Positions 10,701 to 20,392 of a DNA stretch of 64,000 bases are shown one piece after another (position 1 is the first letter of the stretch; every line of letters begins with the position of its first letter). The DNA comes from Gracilariopsis chorda (taxonomy: Eukaryota; Rhodophyta; Florideophyceae; Gracilariales; Gracilariaceae): assembly GCA_003194525.1 (NCBI GenBank), contig NBIV01000159.1, positions 110,589 through 174,588 on the forward strand, written 5' to 3'. The notes under the pieces are model-generated. The model did no database searches. It worked only from the letters and a program-made list of their open reading frames with translations, and had not been told where the DNA came from. Made by a program: the position numbers and the translations under genes.

Positions 10701-10991
10701 GTACAGATGAAACCGCTACAGTTTGCGCTGGGTTTCATCCCGCTCACCAAAGCTGCGCCGCCGGCCATCGTGTATCACACGACGTGCTTTGTCGGCGGCG
10801 CGGGGCTCACGTCCGTGAGCGTGGACTCGCCGCGAGTGTGCCCATCGCCTTTTTCTGCGTACAGCCTGCAGCTGGGATACGTGCACGACGAGCGGCTGAA
10901 GGCATACCTGGCGACGGTACAGGCGATCCGAATCCATACAAAGCTGGTGGCGTACTCCAACAGTAACACGGCGAGTGTGTGCTTCGAGTGA
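7740..10991 (+). CDS. Large secreted protein with interrupted collagen-like repeats and a long helical region
   Basis: 1083 residues from the ATG at 7740. An in-frame GTG at 7662 is open upstream, but the ATG gives a clean signal peptide (MASAFASRFVLLVILFCSVSC) and follows the TATA box at a normal distance. Domains seen: an N-terminal beta-like region to about residue 188; Gly-rich collagen-like blocks at about 190-343, broken by two Cys-bearing basic inserts (RCRKKKIFGIRIKC near 213-227 and TSCSRRC near 305); a mostly helical, charged region at about 345-790 with a hydrophobic stretch near 549-568 (MFKALTSIVNIAVGVASL) followed by coiled coil; and a Cys-containing beta-rich C-terminus from about 863. 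It is probably an extracellular or wall protein. I do not recognise the family. A GTAAGT at 8625 looks like a donor, but the frame stays open and no acceptor keeps the frame, so I treat the gene as intronless. The gene is more GC-rich than its flanks. Confidence 0.85.
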   Translation: MASAFASRFVLLVILFCSVSCAFTLNQTVSLVHASSRISKSFVPTATSLLPPLPPVPSSNLVHSEDPIFTGGVYRVSANFIKFPSDVADIINKARSEKKPVEVYAIHIAMSGSVQLSGIPNLKIISHTCTFLSTTYFTTRGTRPSYKSRSAAQGVTPSKPPRSGNSGSVYLMCSHLASSRSVTVSFFMQGTSGLSGQRGGKGRNGIDGTPGVAGRCRKKKIFGIRIKCKKSYGRAGKASTAGTSGARGGSGGDGGNGGNLSVTYQSSGRFPLKFLTYEKGGIGGPGGYGGLPGKNGKYIAPILYMTSCSRRCNPRQKRETRPTLPTLRSGARGSTGRAGRSGYSVFAKSWNPQHMRIGNDDFVRFFGLAERYYNNLVLSGSASAATIKEATAVMDTVAFFADIRGKIRLPGYSSALVRTMGERARLAKKAVQLRAAIFGPAALSRAAPTSLGAEVSAELRYADALQAQMSTSRLQSNVLGAVTEAAAISIPATNFNALRADLRAQRDKFRRAVLDTEARIEDAAATIREEVDKHVIKKKEAADRERQKRMFKALTSIVNIAVGVASLNFKSIFSSTKTIIGTIKDIKVSFDDIEAITSTVEGIRDDFKQLRNETKEIKELLSTAQDVASHVSTVRDGFKKAAVAQCSFADLQALMRDAPDRVDKFPNLVVYDSDFAQIDDIGAVAELSKALVKVRASKLTAQFSCVLGDRLEDVPSVRVAFDNFFTLTTTRIDVLARMVDIDIELRQLKVREDGVLAQRDSLKRLRSSAGSLSARGNALAALAVAFERARMRTVEVLDRLATSYENVALRSFQPLLNAFAKEQLSDNGVCGFQAAKQYARLARLHADLRRSFQGAMQCTAQREVPGVTYYSFDITAADSPEVFGIDRRSGGLRTGADNRTAIMLDIAKHCAMYGGNHPPPRMLATPGAPPATCFPNKHTYNARMVSIAVELVGGDDSKLPPGRRSVFASISQAGPQTFHAKPGHFKSVQMKPLQFALGFIPLTKAAPPAIVYHTTCFVGGAGLTSVSVDSPRVCPSPFSAYSLQLGYVHDERLKAYLATVQAIRIHTKLVAYSNSNTASVCFE

Positions 10992-11062
10992 CGATAGGAT
11001 ACTACTACCGTTGGAAGAATTCTGTATTTCTTTGAGCACAATAACTCCCCAATCAGAAACTT

Positions 11063-11068
11063 AATAAA
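11063..11068 (+). terminator. AATAAA polyadenylation signal of the collagen-like gene
   Basis: AATAAA lies 72 bases after the stop codon, followed by T/G-rich sequence. Confidence 0.6.
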
Positions 11069-11166
11069 AGCTTTCATCTCTCTGTATTAGTGAATGTTGA
11101 ATGAAATTGTAATATAGTATTAAGCTACTCCTCTTAGACTACTGTTAATGACGACCGCTTATTTCA

Positions 11167-11201
11167 ATTCATATGTTTGAATGTGATTCAAACATATGAA
11201 T
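11167..11201. repeat. Perfect 16-bp hairpin with 3-base loop
   Basis: ATTCATATGTTTGAAT, loop GTG, then its exact reverse complement. It is the first of four hairpins in 720 bases after the collagen-like gene. Confidence 0.9.
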
Positions 11202-11340
11202 GGTCGGAGACATGCCTATCAAAGGCAAGAGTCTCATAGCAAACGACAGAAGCAGAAAGCTTCATCGTTGCAGTGTGTAAAACGCCAACTTTGCATGTCA
11301 TCGCCTCGTCTCTCTTACAGAAATCATTTTTAGGTCAAGT

Positions 11341-11369
11341 ACGGCATGACTTGTAACAAGTCATGCCGT
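11341..11369. repeat. Perfect 13-bp hairpin with 3-base loop
   Basis: ACGGCATGACTTG, loop TAA, then CAAGTCATGCCGT. It is unrelated in sequence to the hairpin at 11167. Confidence 0.9.
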
Positions 11370-11563
11370 TGCAAATGCACTCCAATAAAACCAGCACTCG
11401 TCACGCGTTCCCTACCAGAGGGACGTGCAACGACTGCAACACCTCAACACGGCATTGTGTCATCTTTGCGGCATAGTTTCGCTTTTCCAACTTGGTACAT
11501 GTAAATTTTTTCGCCGTTGCACCACTCTAAGAGTTTTACCCTTTGTCTTGTGTTAGGTGCAGG

Positions 11564-11604
11564 TTGCTATTGAAACTTTATGGGTCCTTAAAGTTCAGTA
11601 GCAA
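11564..11604. repeat. Imperfect 16-17-bp hairpin
   Basis: TTGCTATTGAAACTTTA faces TAAAGTTCAGTAGCAA. One mismatch and one extra base occur in the stem, with a short loop of about eight bases. Confidence 0.8.
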
Positions 11605-11861
11605 AACGTACATGTTTTACATATTTACATCTACCCTCTATTGTGGTGATAAGTATCGGTAAATGCAATATGCTATGCTGTTACGTATAATTGCGCTATA
11701 CAATTACAAAGTTTAAAAATAAAACAAAAAATAGTAACAAATGGAGTAAACGTACGTGATTTGGCAATTCGGCTCTGGCCAACTCCTTTAAATCTTGTAC
11801 TTTATCTAAATTAAAGTGCTCTTAGCTCAGCAACCAATTTGTGCAACAAAGACCTTGTTTT

Positions 11862-11887
11862 TGATCGTAGAATAGGTTCTACAATCA
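11862..11887. repeat. Imperfect 11-bp hairpin with 4-base loop
   Basis: TGATCGTAGAA, loop TAGG, then TTCTACAATCA, with one mismatch. It is the fourth member of the hairpin cluster. Confidence 0.75.
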
Positions 11888-13249
11888 GGTGGACAAAAGA
11901 CAAGTTAAAATAATCACTGCCACCCAAAATTCTACCTTTAAAGCATACCTCCAATACAATTAAGCTTTTTAATTCTAGAAGAACAATTTCTTTTCATTCA
12001 TGTCTTGACGTAGAAGAGGAATCACCTTCCTATTCTTTGATTGTTTTTGAAGACCTTTTACGATCATTTTTGGAAAAGTGTTGACTAACAACATTAAATA
12101 TGGCAAAATAGGTAGTCACAAACAAGATTAAAATTTTATCAAACTTTCAAACTTATTAGACCTAGCAGATAACGACACACACGTCAAAAGAGTATGCTCC
12201 GCAGAACCCGACTGTCAAGTATTAGAGTAATTCCCTAATGCATTGCAGCATGTACACGCGCAATAAAATACTGCAAACCCGTTCATTCGAAATCACGACC
12301 CCCAATTCAAATTCAAGAGTTCACGTCAATTCGACACTGAACTCTGACATATTATTTAAAAGAGGAGCTCTTTCTCCAAACTAGCAGAGGAGAAAGGCAG
12401 AATAGTACCTTGTAAACTGACTCCTGCTGTCATCTCTTACAACACGTGCCTCAAGATCACCATACGGAGCGATGGAACCTGTTCGATGTACACTATGCCC
12501 CTTGCGGAATCTTCCTTGTCATTGACCTCCGATAGAATACCTGTTCCCTTTACCTTGATAGAACTGCAACCCACATCGCGCTCAACATGGCTTCTGGTAA
12601 CATCATGTGCGGTGCTCTGCTCAAAGAGGAACATGGACGGAGTGTCATCTGCACCGACTGCTCTCTGAATTCATTTCGTACGGATAAACGAGCGTACGGC
12701 AGACTTCGAAGTTCAGCGTAAGTTAACAGCAGATTAGGAACTACCTGTTTGAACGGTGTAAAGTAAGAATGTTTATCGATACGCCACATTCTCAGTGATT
12801 TGTCTCGTCACGGTTCTACGCGAGATAGAAGCAAGTGTTGACAAAGTCCGACTACCCAAAGACAATAAGGAGGAAAGTACACTCTGTGTTGCCATTCTTG
12901 TTACGAAGACTTAAGAGCACAAGCGATCACGCAACGTCAATCTGCCCAAGTTGAAGGAACGCTGCCTCGTGTGCTGTAATTGTGTACATCGAAGAATCCA
13001 AATCCTTCTTCTTGTAAGCTGTACAACATCAGAACGATGGATGTCAACAGATACTGCGTTTCAGTGTTCCTACCAATCTTTTCTGGGCATTTCTCCGTAC
13101 CCCATCAACGGAACGAAACGAAAAATTCCCAGAGCGCGGAGATTTCATTTGTTATTTCAGCACACAAGCTCAGGTTTACTACAAGTAGTTCAAAACAAAA
13201 AGCTTCAAGTGGACCTTATTTTCCTTTGAAATCATCCCCAAACTCTTCT
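11888..13249. other. Intergenic region, no supportable gene
   Basis: It is AT-rich to about 12.4 kb, with one more short inverted pair (CTTTCTCC/GGAGAAAG at 12370-12396). ORFs on both strands between 12.4 and 13.2 kb are short and show no motif. Those extending past 13250 on the plus strand are antisense to the secreted-protein gene. Confidence 0.4.
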
Positions 13250-13996
13250 TCAACCATCAATCGTCTCAAAGATGAGCTCATCAGCGCCTGTATCAACGGC
13301 TACCTCGTTCTTCGTACCAACAATAACATCATCAGCACTGGTAGAAACAACTCTCTTGCAAGTACCGTCCAGCAGAGTAACCTCCGCTACCTGAATATAA
13401 GCAACTACCGTTCGTGGAATGAAGCTTGTTCCATTTATGCCTCTGCTCCCGGAAATGCGAAGCGTCTTGATCTGGCTTCTTTGCAAGATATAACTGGCAA
13501 CCCTAGCATACGCGGTGTAGTTCGACTGAGTAACCCTCGCCACTTGCATGTCGCATTCTGTAACATTCTTCCTCAGATCAGCGCCCACGAAGCGAAGAAA
13601 TGGAACGCTGAGATCTCCGCTATAGGATTGTTTTCCTAACACATAGGTAGAGCGGTCCGCGACGCTAAGAGTTTCAATGAATTTGGAATCCATGTCCGCC
13701 AATTCGTCCGCTCTAACCGCCTGGACCGTGATAGAGAAACTTAGAGTGCCTCTAGTACCTCTCTGCACAGTGACACCTGTTCCGATGGTACGGATAGCTC
13801 CAGAAAGACTGTTTCGGAGTGGGTAGAAGACTCTTCTCTCGTCTCTGCAATCATTTTCAAGGCTTCCCGTCGAACAGGTGCTTGATTCATCTTTTGTGGT
13901 CTTAACCTGCTCGACCGACACGGTTTCGAACTCATCGAATGCCATAAACCATGTAAATAAGAACAAAGTCCACACTATCGAAGTGATCTTCATCAT
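13250..13996 (-). CDS. Small secreted protein, paralogue of the gene at 17571
   Basis: About 248 residues if translation starts at the first of two tandem ATGs (13994-13996). The frame is open further upstream to 14059, but this start gives a signal peptide (MMKITSIVWTLFLFTWFMAF). Shared with the 17571 product in the same order: GVTVQRGTRGTLSFSI versus GITVQRGTSGVLTFSF; LADMDSKF versus LANLDQEF; ETLSVADR versus SSLSVSER; VPFLRFVGADL versus IPFLRWLGINL; and NGTSFIPRTVVAYIQVAEV versus FGTSFIPTTVFAFIRIARV. It differs by having several cysteines. The role is unknown, and a secreted or wall-associated place is inferred from the signal peptide. No clear TATA box was seen. Confidence 0.7.
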   Translation of the reverse strand: MMKITSIVWTLFLFTWFMAFDEFETVSVEQVKTTKDESSTCSTGSLENDCRDERRVFYPLRNSLSGAIRTIGTGVTVQRGTRGTLSFSITVQAVRADELADMDSKFIETLSVADRSTYVLGKQSYSGDLSVPFLRFVGADLRKNVTECDMQVARVTQSNYTAYARVASYILQRSQIKTLRISGSRGINGTSFIPRTVVAYIQVAEVTLLDGTCKRVVSTSADDVIVGTKNEVAVDTGADELIFETIDG

Positions 13997-14059
13997 AAAA
14001 AAACGTTCAACCCTCGACGAGAAGGCCACGGGTTTCATGCCGCGAACCTTGTAGGGCAT

Positions 14060-17000
14060 GCAGTTGTGGTCTACCCCTTAAATCCACTTCGATGGACAAA
14101 GATTGTCGCATTTAAAGCGAAGCTGATGACATGTTATTAGAAATCAGCGAACCCTGCCATTATTGCAAACGTACATTTGGCTCTGCGATTATACATATAC
14201 GACACCTGGCGCGCGAACATTACACCGGACAAAGCACTCATTAATATACGAAAAAAGGGAAACCAGTAATGCGTTTGTTTGTCCATGGCAGAATTCAGTG
14301 TTTTGGCAAAGCAGAAAAACTATCTTTAGTTCTTCCACATTGGAACCTGACATAAGAAAACTCTCATCCTTGCTTTTGCCGGATCTTCCGGACCTCATCA
14401 TCTTGTATTCAAGATTCAGCACATAGATAAACGAGGAAGCGTACTAAAATTGACAAGACACAGATTTCAGCAAAGAACCATTTTGTAGTCATATCTTCGT
14501 CCTAGGAGTATGCGTATGCCTTCCATTCCTACGAAGGCAACTAGTACCGTCGGTAATCCTTTGCATGAAACAAGTCAAATAAGTCGCTTCTTTTACTCTC
14601 CAACAGGACCATGCTATCTCGAGATTCTACCGCACGGCCTCGCAAATGCAGAGGTGATGGGAAACCCTAACTGGAAAATATAGCCCTTGCTACGCCGAGG
14701 AAGGTTTTCGGTCGCTCGTTCCAGGCAATCCGAGATGTTTTACCTATGAAAGAGCGTGATATAGGCAGTCCACGGCATGGACCGTTTCCTCATCTCAACA
14801 ACTTTCTTCGCGTAGGAAAATCGCCAGCCCATCCTCATCACTCTTGGAAAGCAATAATTTGAATCTGTGCCCGTAAACCTGAGTCAGCAGAGGATTTGGT
14901 TAGTCAAAATCTCAGTCAGCAGAAACTTCGGTGACCAACCGAACCTTGCTTCGATTGCTGACTGGCGGCATAAGCAATGGATACGCGGCGTCTCTATGCT
15001 GAGACAAGTGTAATTGACAACAAGCTTCTTCGATGATGGAGTTGGAATGTAGTATGGAAGTTGTCAGCCTTCGTCGCAGAAATGGTTGGAGGTTCTCACC
15101 CGTTTCCCTTCTTTTGCTTGTTTGTGCGAAGAAACCATACTGGGGCAAGGAGAGCATGGCGAGCAAGGCGACTCCACGTGGCCGTAAGAATCGCATTCAA
15201 GATCCTCCAGATGGGATATCTTGTTGTTACAGCCTCCAAAGTCAGTCAAAATACATAATGTGGATGCTCATTTCCTCAACGGAAGATATGTGTATTACGA
15301 TGTCGCACCGAAATTTGTCTTCGGTGATCATGTTTGTAGGAAACAAAGCTCATCAAAAACGCTTTGCACAACGCTGGAGTATCTATCACAACCCTTGAAC
15401 CCTTAAAACCTGTGCTGACAGTAACAGACACACAGCGAGAGTCAGTAAGTCCTCCATCGTCTAACAACGCTTGGAAGGCTTTCAGCTGCGAATCCTTGGA
15501 TTTTGCACCGACATTCAGAGAGCCAGCATATCTAAGACAAGTCTTTTCTCTCCGCCTACTTTCATAGAATTATTGGCAATATCGCGTGCCGTGATCGTCC
15601 ACGAAATGCAAATGTTGGGCACACCCATCGCATAAGCTCTTCATTTATATCAGAGTAGGACGCTCTTCTTCTCAGGTAACCAATTAGTTCTCTTTTCGGC
15701 CTCGAAACGCTTCAGGAATACTCCCTGATGACGATTTGTCCCGTGAGTCTACATCAAATCCATCCACGCCTGTAGGAGAAACCATCACTTCAGGTGAGGA
15801 TGTTTTTGTACTTGCTGTCAGTACTAGTAAAGAACAACAACGAAGTGCAGAAAGCATTCTCTTTTAAAAAAGATGATTGGAGTCTAACATTCAGAAAGGG
15901 GAAGAAACCTCTGTTTCTTCGTTTCCAATTCATGCTTTTCCCAAACAACAAATGACATCGAACAGATCTCCGGTATTCAAGAGTAAACTGAGGTCTGCTT
16001 TTCCAAATTCTGGTCATGGATGTGCAGATTCGTTCAAGAAGCTGTGTGACACGCGTTATTTGCTCGTCCAACGGCGCGCTTCGCACGCCGGCTCTCACTC
16101 TGCTGGTGACATAACATTCCACTCACCACATGTGTGGAATCGACACTGTTGCGCTCTACGAGCAGCGGCGGCATCAAGTCTGCCCTTGGGAAACGGTTAC
16201 GCATCTAGCGGTCAATCATCGCGCTCATGAACGAACTGGTTCAACAAAATGGGCAACGTACAGCATTCCGAATGGCAATTAGAGTTGGCAACACTCGCTT
16301 TCAATGGTGGCCACATGTTACGGCAGAACAGTGCAGTGTTGTCGGTATCGTTGGTAACATGAGTTACTCTGGCGTGCATCTTAGATCCCCCACCCTCAGT
16401 CCAAAGTATTTTTGAGCTCCTACCGGTTTGACGACATCAGAAACATCTCTGTCTTCGGAGGCTGGGAACATTTTGTACTGCTCACTGCGTACGCTTACAG
16501 TTGACGAATCAATGGGCCAACTCCAATGGCCCCATCAGGTGCAACGATGAATGTTGATGGCAAGGGCCGCATATGGAAACGTGATATACGCACGGGTTTC
16601 AATTGAGTGCGAGCGCAGATAAGTGAATTGCCATGAAATACACGAGGTGGTCTTCATAAACGAAAATCCTTATTGTTAACGTAAATCCATTGGAAGTATT
16701 GTAACTGATATCGCCTTGTGCGAGTAGCACAAATCATTTGCAATCTCTGTGTATCAGATTGCATGGAGAATTCTTTTCTAGAAACTTTAGAGAAGCGTGA
16801 TCACTATCCCTCTGTTATAAACGTCCTTCTGCACAAAGATATTTGAGGCGACCTTCAAATGCTGATTCATAATATCAGCGCAGAAAAGCAAACGACCGCA
16901 TCAAGTAGCTGACCTTTATGATGGTTCCTCTCAAGCATTGTGAAGTGTGAAAATCTTCAACGGCTCATTTCAAGCATGATGTTCGCCATTCTGAGGAATG

Positions 17001-17469
17001 ATCAGTTCGCACAGAACTTGGAGTTGTACACCAGCACATGAATTTAGCCGTGAATTCCAGCAAATTAGCTATATTCCACCTGAGCGTTGAAGTACATGTA
17101 GCGGGTTCATGTTCTCGCCCTCAATTCTCCTTCACTTCCATTTCTTCTTCAAAAAAATACGCAAGTGGACAGGAGAATGGAAGAAGAAAATGTATGTTCC
17201 TCCTACAAAATGAACTTGATTTCACGTCCATACGCAGAAAAAAACCAAAATGTGTCCTGTACTTCTTCTTTTGTACTTTTGCCAGGTCAGGCTCTCACTG
17301 GCAACGACTTCTCAATCGGGACATTCTTCCATACCAAACTGAACCGACTGTCATAGGATGAACATCAACGTTTGCAAATGTAGGTGAATGCTCTGAAGGC
17401 TGGGTGTCATTGTCCGATCGGTGAAGCTCCTCCTCCTCCCATGAAGTCGACAATGTAGCTCCGAAGCAC
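14060..17469. other. Long intergenic region, no supportable gene
   Basis: ORFs up to about 120 codons occur on both strands but none carries a motif, a good start or similarity to neighbours. A frame near 15364-15567 contains a short stretch loosely like the secreted-protein paralogues, too weak to call. Confidence 0.4.
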
Positions 17470-17478
17470 TATATAAAT
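17470..17478 (+). promoter_or_regulatory. TATA box of the secreted-protein gene
   Basis: TATATAAAT lies about 93 bases before the ATG at 17571. Confidence 0.7.
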
Positions 17479-17570
17479 CCCCTTTTTGACCATTCTTTCC
17501 CTCACCAACTTCACCTGCAAGACTAATCCAAGCACTTCCAACACAGTCCAAACTCTCAGTACCGGTCACC

Positions 17571-18302
17571 ATGAACACATTCACCACTATTCTTGCTATG
17601 TTCTTTGCCAGCCTGTTTGCGTCCTCTGCACTGGCCCACCCGATCCATGGCGCTAAGCTCTCAATCTTGAAAATCGAGGAGTCTACGATTGCCGTGCCAC
17701 TTGTCCGCCAACAATCGGAGGAAGCCGTCTTCGCCGTCAACAGCTCCCAAAGCGGATTCGCCCGTACTTCTGAGACTGGAATCACTGTGCAGCGTGGCAC
17801 CAGCGGAGTACTCACATTCTCTTTCAGTCTTTTCGCTGTCGAGTCTGAGACGCTGGCTAACCTCGACCAAGAATTTGAGTCCTCTCTGTCCGTCTCAGAG
17901 CGCGAGGAATATGAGAGTTTCCGTTCCGAGTACAACCGGGGCTTGAACATCCCCTTCCTGAGGTGGCTTGGAATCAACCTTGGAAACTCGCAGGTCACTC
18001 GCGAAGAAATCGAGCGAAGCTTCGAACTTCGTGAAAACTATAACACTCAGTCTAGCATTGCGCAGCAGATCTTGCAAAACGTGCAAGTACAGAACATTCA
18101 GGTATCCGGGTCGCTCACTGCTTTTGGAACTAGTTTCATCCCGACAACTGTGTTTGCTTTCATTCGCATTGCTCGCGTTATGCTTCAAGACGGCAGCACT
18201 ATGACTGTTCTTTCGCAGAGCGGTAGTGACCTGGTTGCTGCTGATGGTAGTGGAAACACTGTCCCGTCTTCCGGTGGTACCATCAACACTATCCCGCTCT
18301 AA
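17571..18302 (+). CDS. Small secreted protein of an unrecognised family
   Basis: 243 residues with ATG in the context CACCATGA, a TATA box upstream and AATAAA downstream. A typical signal peptide (MNTFTTILAMFFASLFASSA) is probably cleaved after ALA. The mature part has no cysteine. Its conserved core (GITVQRGTSG to TTVFAFIRIARVMLQDGST, about residues 67-208) aligns along its full length with the product of 13250-13996, and a Ser/Gly/Thr-rich tail follows. It alternates predicted beta strands and short helices. I do not recognise the fold. Promoter, start context and poly(A) signal together make it the best-supported small host gene in the window. Confidence 0.85.
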   Translation: MNTFTTILAMFFASLFASSALAHPIHGAKLSILKIEESTIAVPLVRQQSEEAVFAVNSSQSGFARTSETGITVQRGTSGVLTFSFSLFAVESETLANLDQEFESSLSVSEREEYESFRSEYNRGLNIPFLRWLGINLGNSQVTREEIERSFELRENYNTQSSIAQQILQNVQVQNIQVSGSLTAFGTSFIPTTVFAFIRIARVMLQDGSTMTVLSQSGSDLVAADGSGNTVPSSGGTINTIPL

Positions 18303-18457
18303 GAGACCGGGAAATATAACTCTCTCATCTTTGGTGTACTCATTGAAAGCTAGACAAGTTCTTCTGTCACAGCAACGTGTGTGCGTGAAAGGCTAGCGTA
18401 GCTTTGACTACGTGTGGAAGTGGCCGTGATATGCATCCATTTTCACAAGGCCAAAGC

Positions 18458-18463
18458 AATAAA
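18458..18463 (+). terminator. AATAAA polyadenylation signal of the secreted-protein gene
   Basis: AATAAA lies about 155 bases after the stop codon. Confidence 0.55.
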
Positions 18464-19852
18464 ATACTATCCCTTTTCTGAACATGATGAATGCATCCTT
18501 AGAGATTTCTTATTACCACAGGAAGAGGACAGTTGCCCTTCTACGTAACGTTGTTTCGGATTTAGTTGAAAGATTTCTCATACGTTTTTGTTGCAGTTTC
18601 GTGTCTATGAGACTCGAGCCCCGTTTGCTTTGATACGAGACTTCCAGCTTGATATGTTATAGTTTAGTTTGGGAATGAGAGTCACGTCCACAAGGTATGA
18701 AAAGCAGTTATAGCGAGGTGGGGTTGGGTAAGATGCAGGAATTTGGTGAATAAGCGCAAGAATCGGATCTAGGTGCAGCGGCAGGGTGGGTGTGTTGCTA
18801 GGCTAGCGTTTCTACATTTACCTAGCCTGACGGTCGGTGCCGACTCTATAGTGCCAGAAGAATCTGATACACAAATAGTTGAAGGATTCCATACGGAAGT
18901 CATGCTTCGCCGCTCCGTATTCAACGCAACGAACAAGTCCGCACCCCACACCCATTGAATCTAAAGCAAACAAGTAAATATCTCGCCAAAAACACAGAGA
19001 AGAAACGAAAAGCGACGTGACACGCGGCGTGCCTTTTCGGAAGAGCCAACCGACGGCCACATGCCGCTTCGCGTGCGCACCACATCCGTTTATTGTCCTC
19101 CTTCCTGTTGACGATCTTTATGGCTTGATAAAAAGGGACTGGGTGAGAAGTATAAGCTTCTCATCGAGCGGTAGGTCACAACCTTGTCGCTCACAGCTGA
19201 GTCCCAGCAGACTGAGCTGTACCCAGGGAGGGAAATGGGTGCGTAAAAGAAACTTGAAACCCACCACAACGACTCTGAGGACGATGTTTGATCTGACGGA
19301 GAGCGATGCGATCGATCGCAATCGCTCACTGAGCTTGAGCCATCGTCGTCGCCATCCTCCAGAATTTAATAAATACTCTTCTACACGTTGCTTGAAATTC
19401 TAACCCTTCCCCCCACTCCCAAACTGTCTCGTTCCTCTCCAAGTGGCCGCAGCATCGAGTCCGCGTCGTTATCGCCGTTGCTCTTCGCGCCCTTCACACC
19501 GAACTGTCTACTGTCTCCCCCGCTCGCAACAATCTCATACAATTTCTCGTCTTCCGCCAAAGCAAACGCCAAGCGCACCTCACACCGCCACAAGCGCACG
19601 CGCAACCACAAACGCCCCCCATCTCCGCGCATTCCCTGCTTCGCACCGCTCGGCCACAACGCCAGCACCCCAGACATCAAAGTGAGAAGCGGCCAGCAGT
19701 ATCCACCACCTCTCATCGAAATACTGTGCCGCTCAAACTGCACCGACTCCCTCAACTCACCAAAGCAGCGCATAGAAAACAGTGCTTCAGCGTCATTCGA
19801 GTCCGGAAACTACTGTAACAAGCCCATTCTTGCTAACAAGCCCTCTCGATCA
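18464..19852. other. Intergenic region with ORFs of biased composition
   Basis: The ORF at 19388-20392 opens here from a TTG, Pro/Ser/Arg-rich and without ATG until 19853. C-rich stretches and a TTTAATAAATA near 19365 could be a promoter or chance. No other gene was found. Confidence 0.35.
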
Positions 19853-20392
19853 ATGTCCAAAACAGCCGCGACAACCCCCCCTTCCACTCATCTGCCCATC
19901 CAAGAAGCCCCAGTACCATTCTCCCTAAAGCATTTCTCTCCCGCCCAAAGAGACGCACAATCGTTTCCCAGAGTCCATTCGCGCCGCTCCGTCAGACATG
20001 TATTGCTTCGTTGCATGGATGTGTTTGAGACGCCGAAGAGTATCATGCCCGATTTGCTGCCGTCCATTCTGTCTTTCACTGCTTGCATATCGCTCGTCAC
20101 ACGTGTTGACGCCTTGAAGGTACAGTTTGTTTTGCTTATTTCACTGCTTTGCACAGCGTTTTATCATCACCACCATCGTACACGATCACAGGTTTCCCCC
20201 GTTCTTAGCACCGCACTAAGCATACCTTCATCCTCGTCGCCACCACGTTCCAAAGGGCTCGCTCACCGAAGCGCCACCGCTGCAAAACCTTTCAGCGCGA
20301 TCCGATTCACTTCACCGAGTGAGGTCCATTCTGAATCGCGACCCGTCAGCATAACCTTTCAAACAATGCCTCAGACCATACTCCATACGTGA
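19853..20392 (+). CDS. Hypothetical protein, doubtful
   Basis: About 179 residues from the first ATG of a frame that is open for 334 codons. The product is Ser/Pro/Thr-rich with one hydrophobic stretch (roughly SILSFTACISLV to FVLLISLLCTAFYHHHH). There is no homologue I recognise, no clear poly(A) signal, and the long open frame may reflect the C-rich composition. Confidence 0.25.
   Translation: MSKTAATTPPSTHLPIQEAPVPFSLKHFSPAQRDAQSFPRVHSRRSVRHVLLRCMDVFETPKSIMPDLLPSILSFTACISLVTRVDALKVQFVLLISLLCTAFYHHHHRTRSQVSPVLSTALSIPSSSSPPRSKGLAHRSATAAKPFSAIRFTSPSEVHSESRPVSITFQTMPQTILHT

Noticed and set aside
6519-12590. Weak similarity of about 40 bases between 6519-6560 and 12547-12590 (CCTTTACCTTGA core)
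   Set aside because: Too short and interrupted to call a repeat.
12980-13639. 219-codon plus-strand ORF
   Set aside because: It is mostly antisense to the secreted-protein gene at 13250-13996, whose paralogue supports the minus strand.
15364-15567. Possible decayed third copy of the secreted family
   Set aside because: Only a few residues around GVSITTLEPLKPVLTVT resemble the core; order and spacing do not hold.
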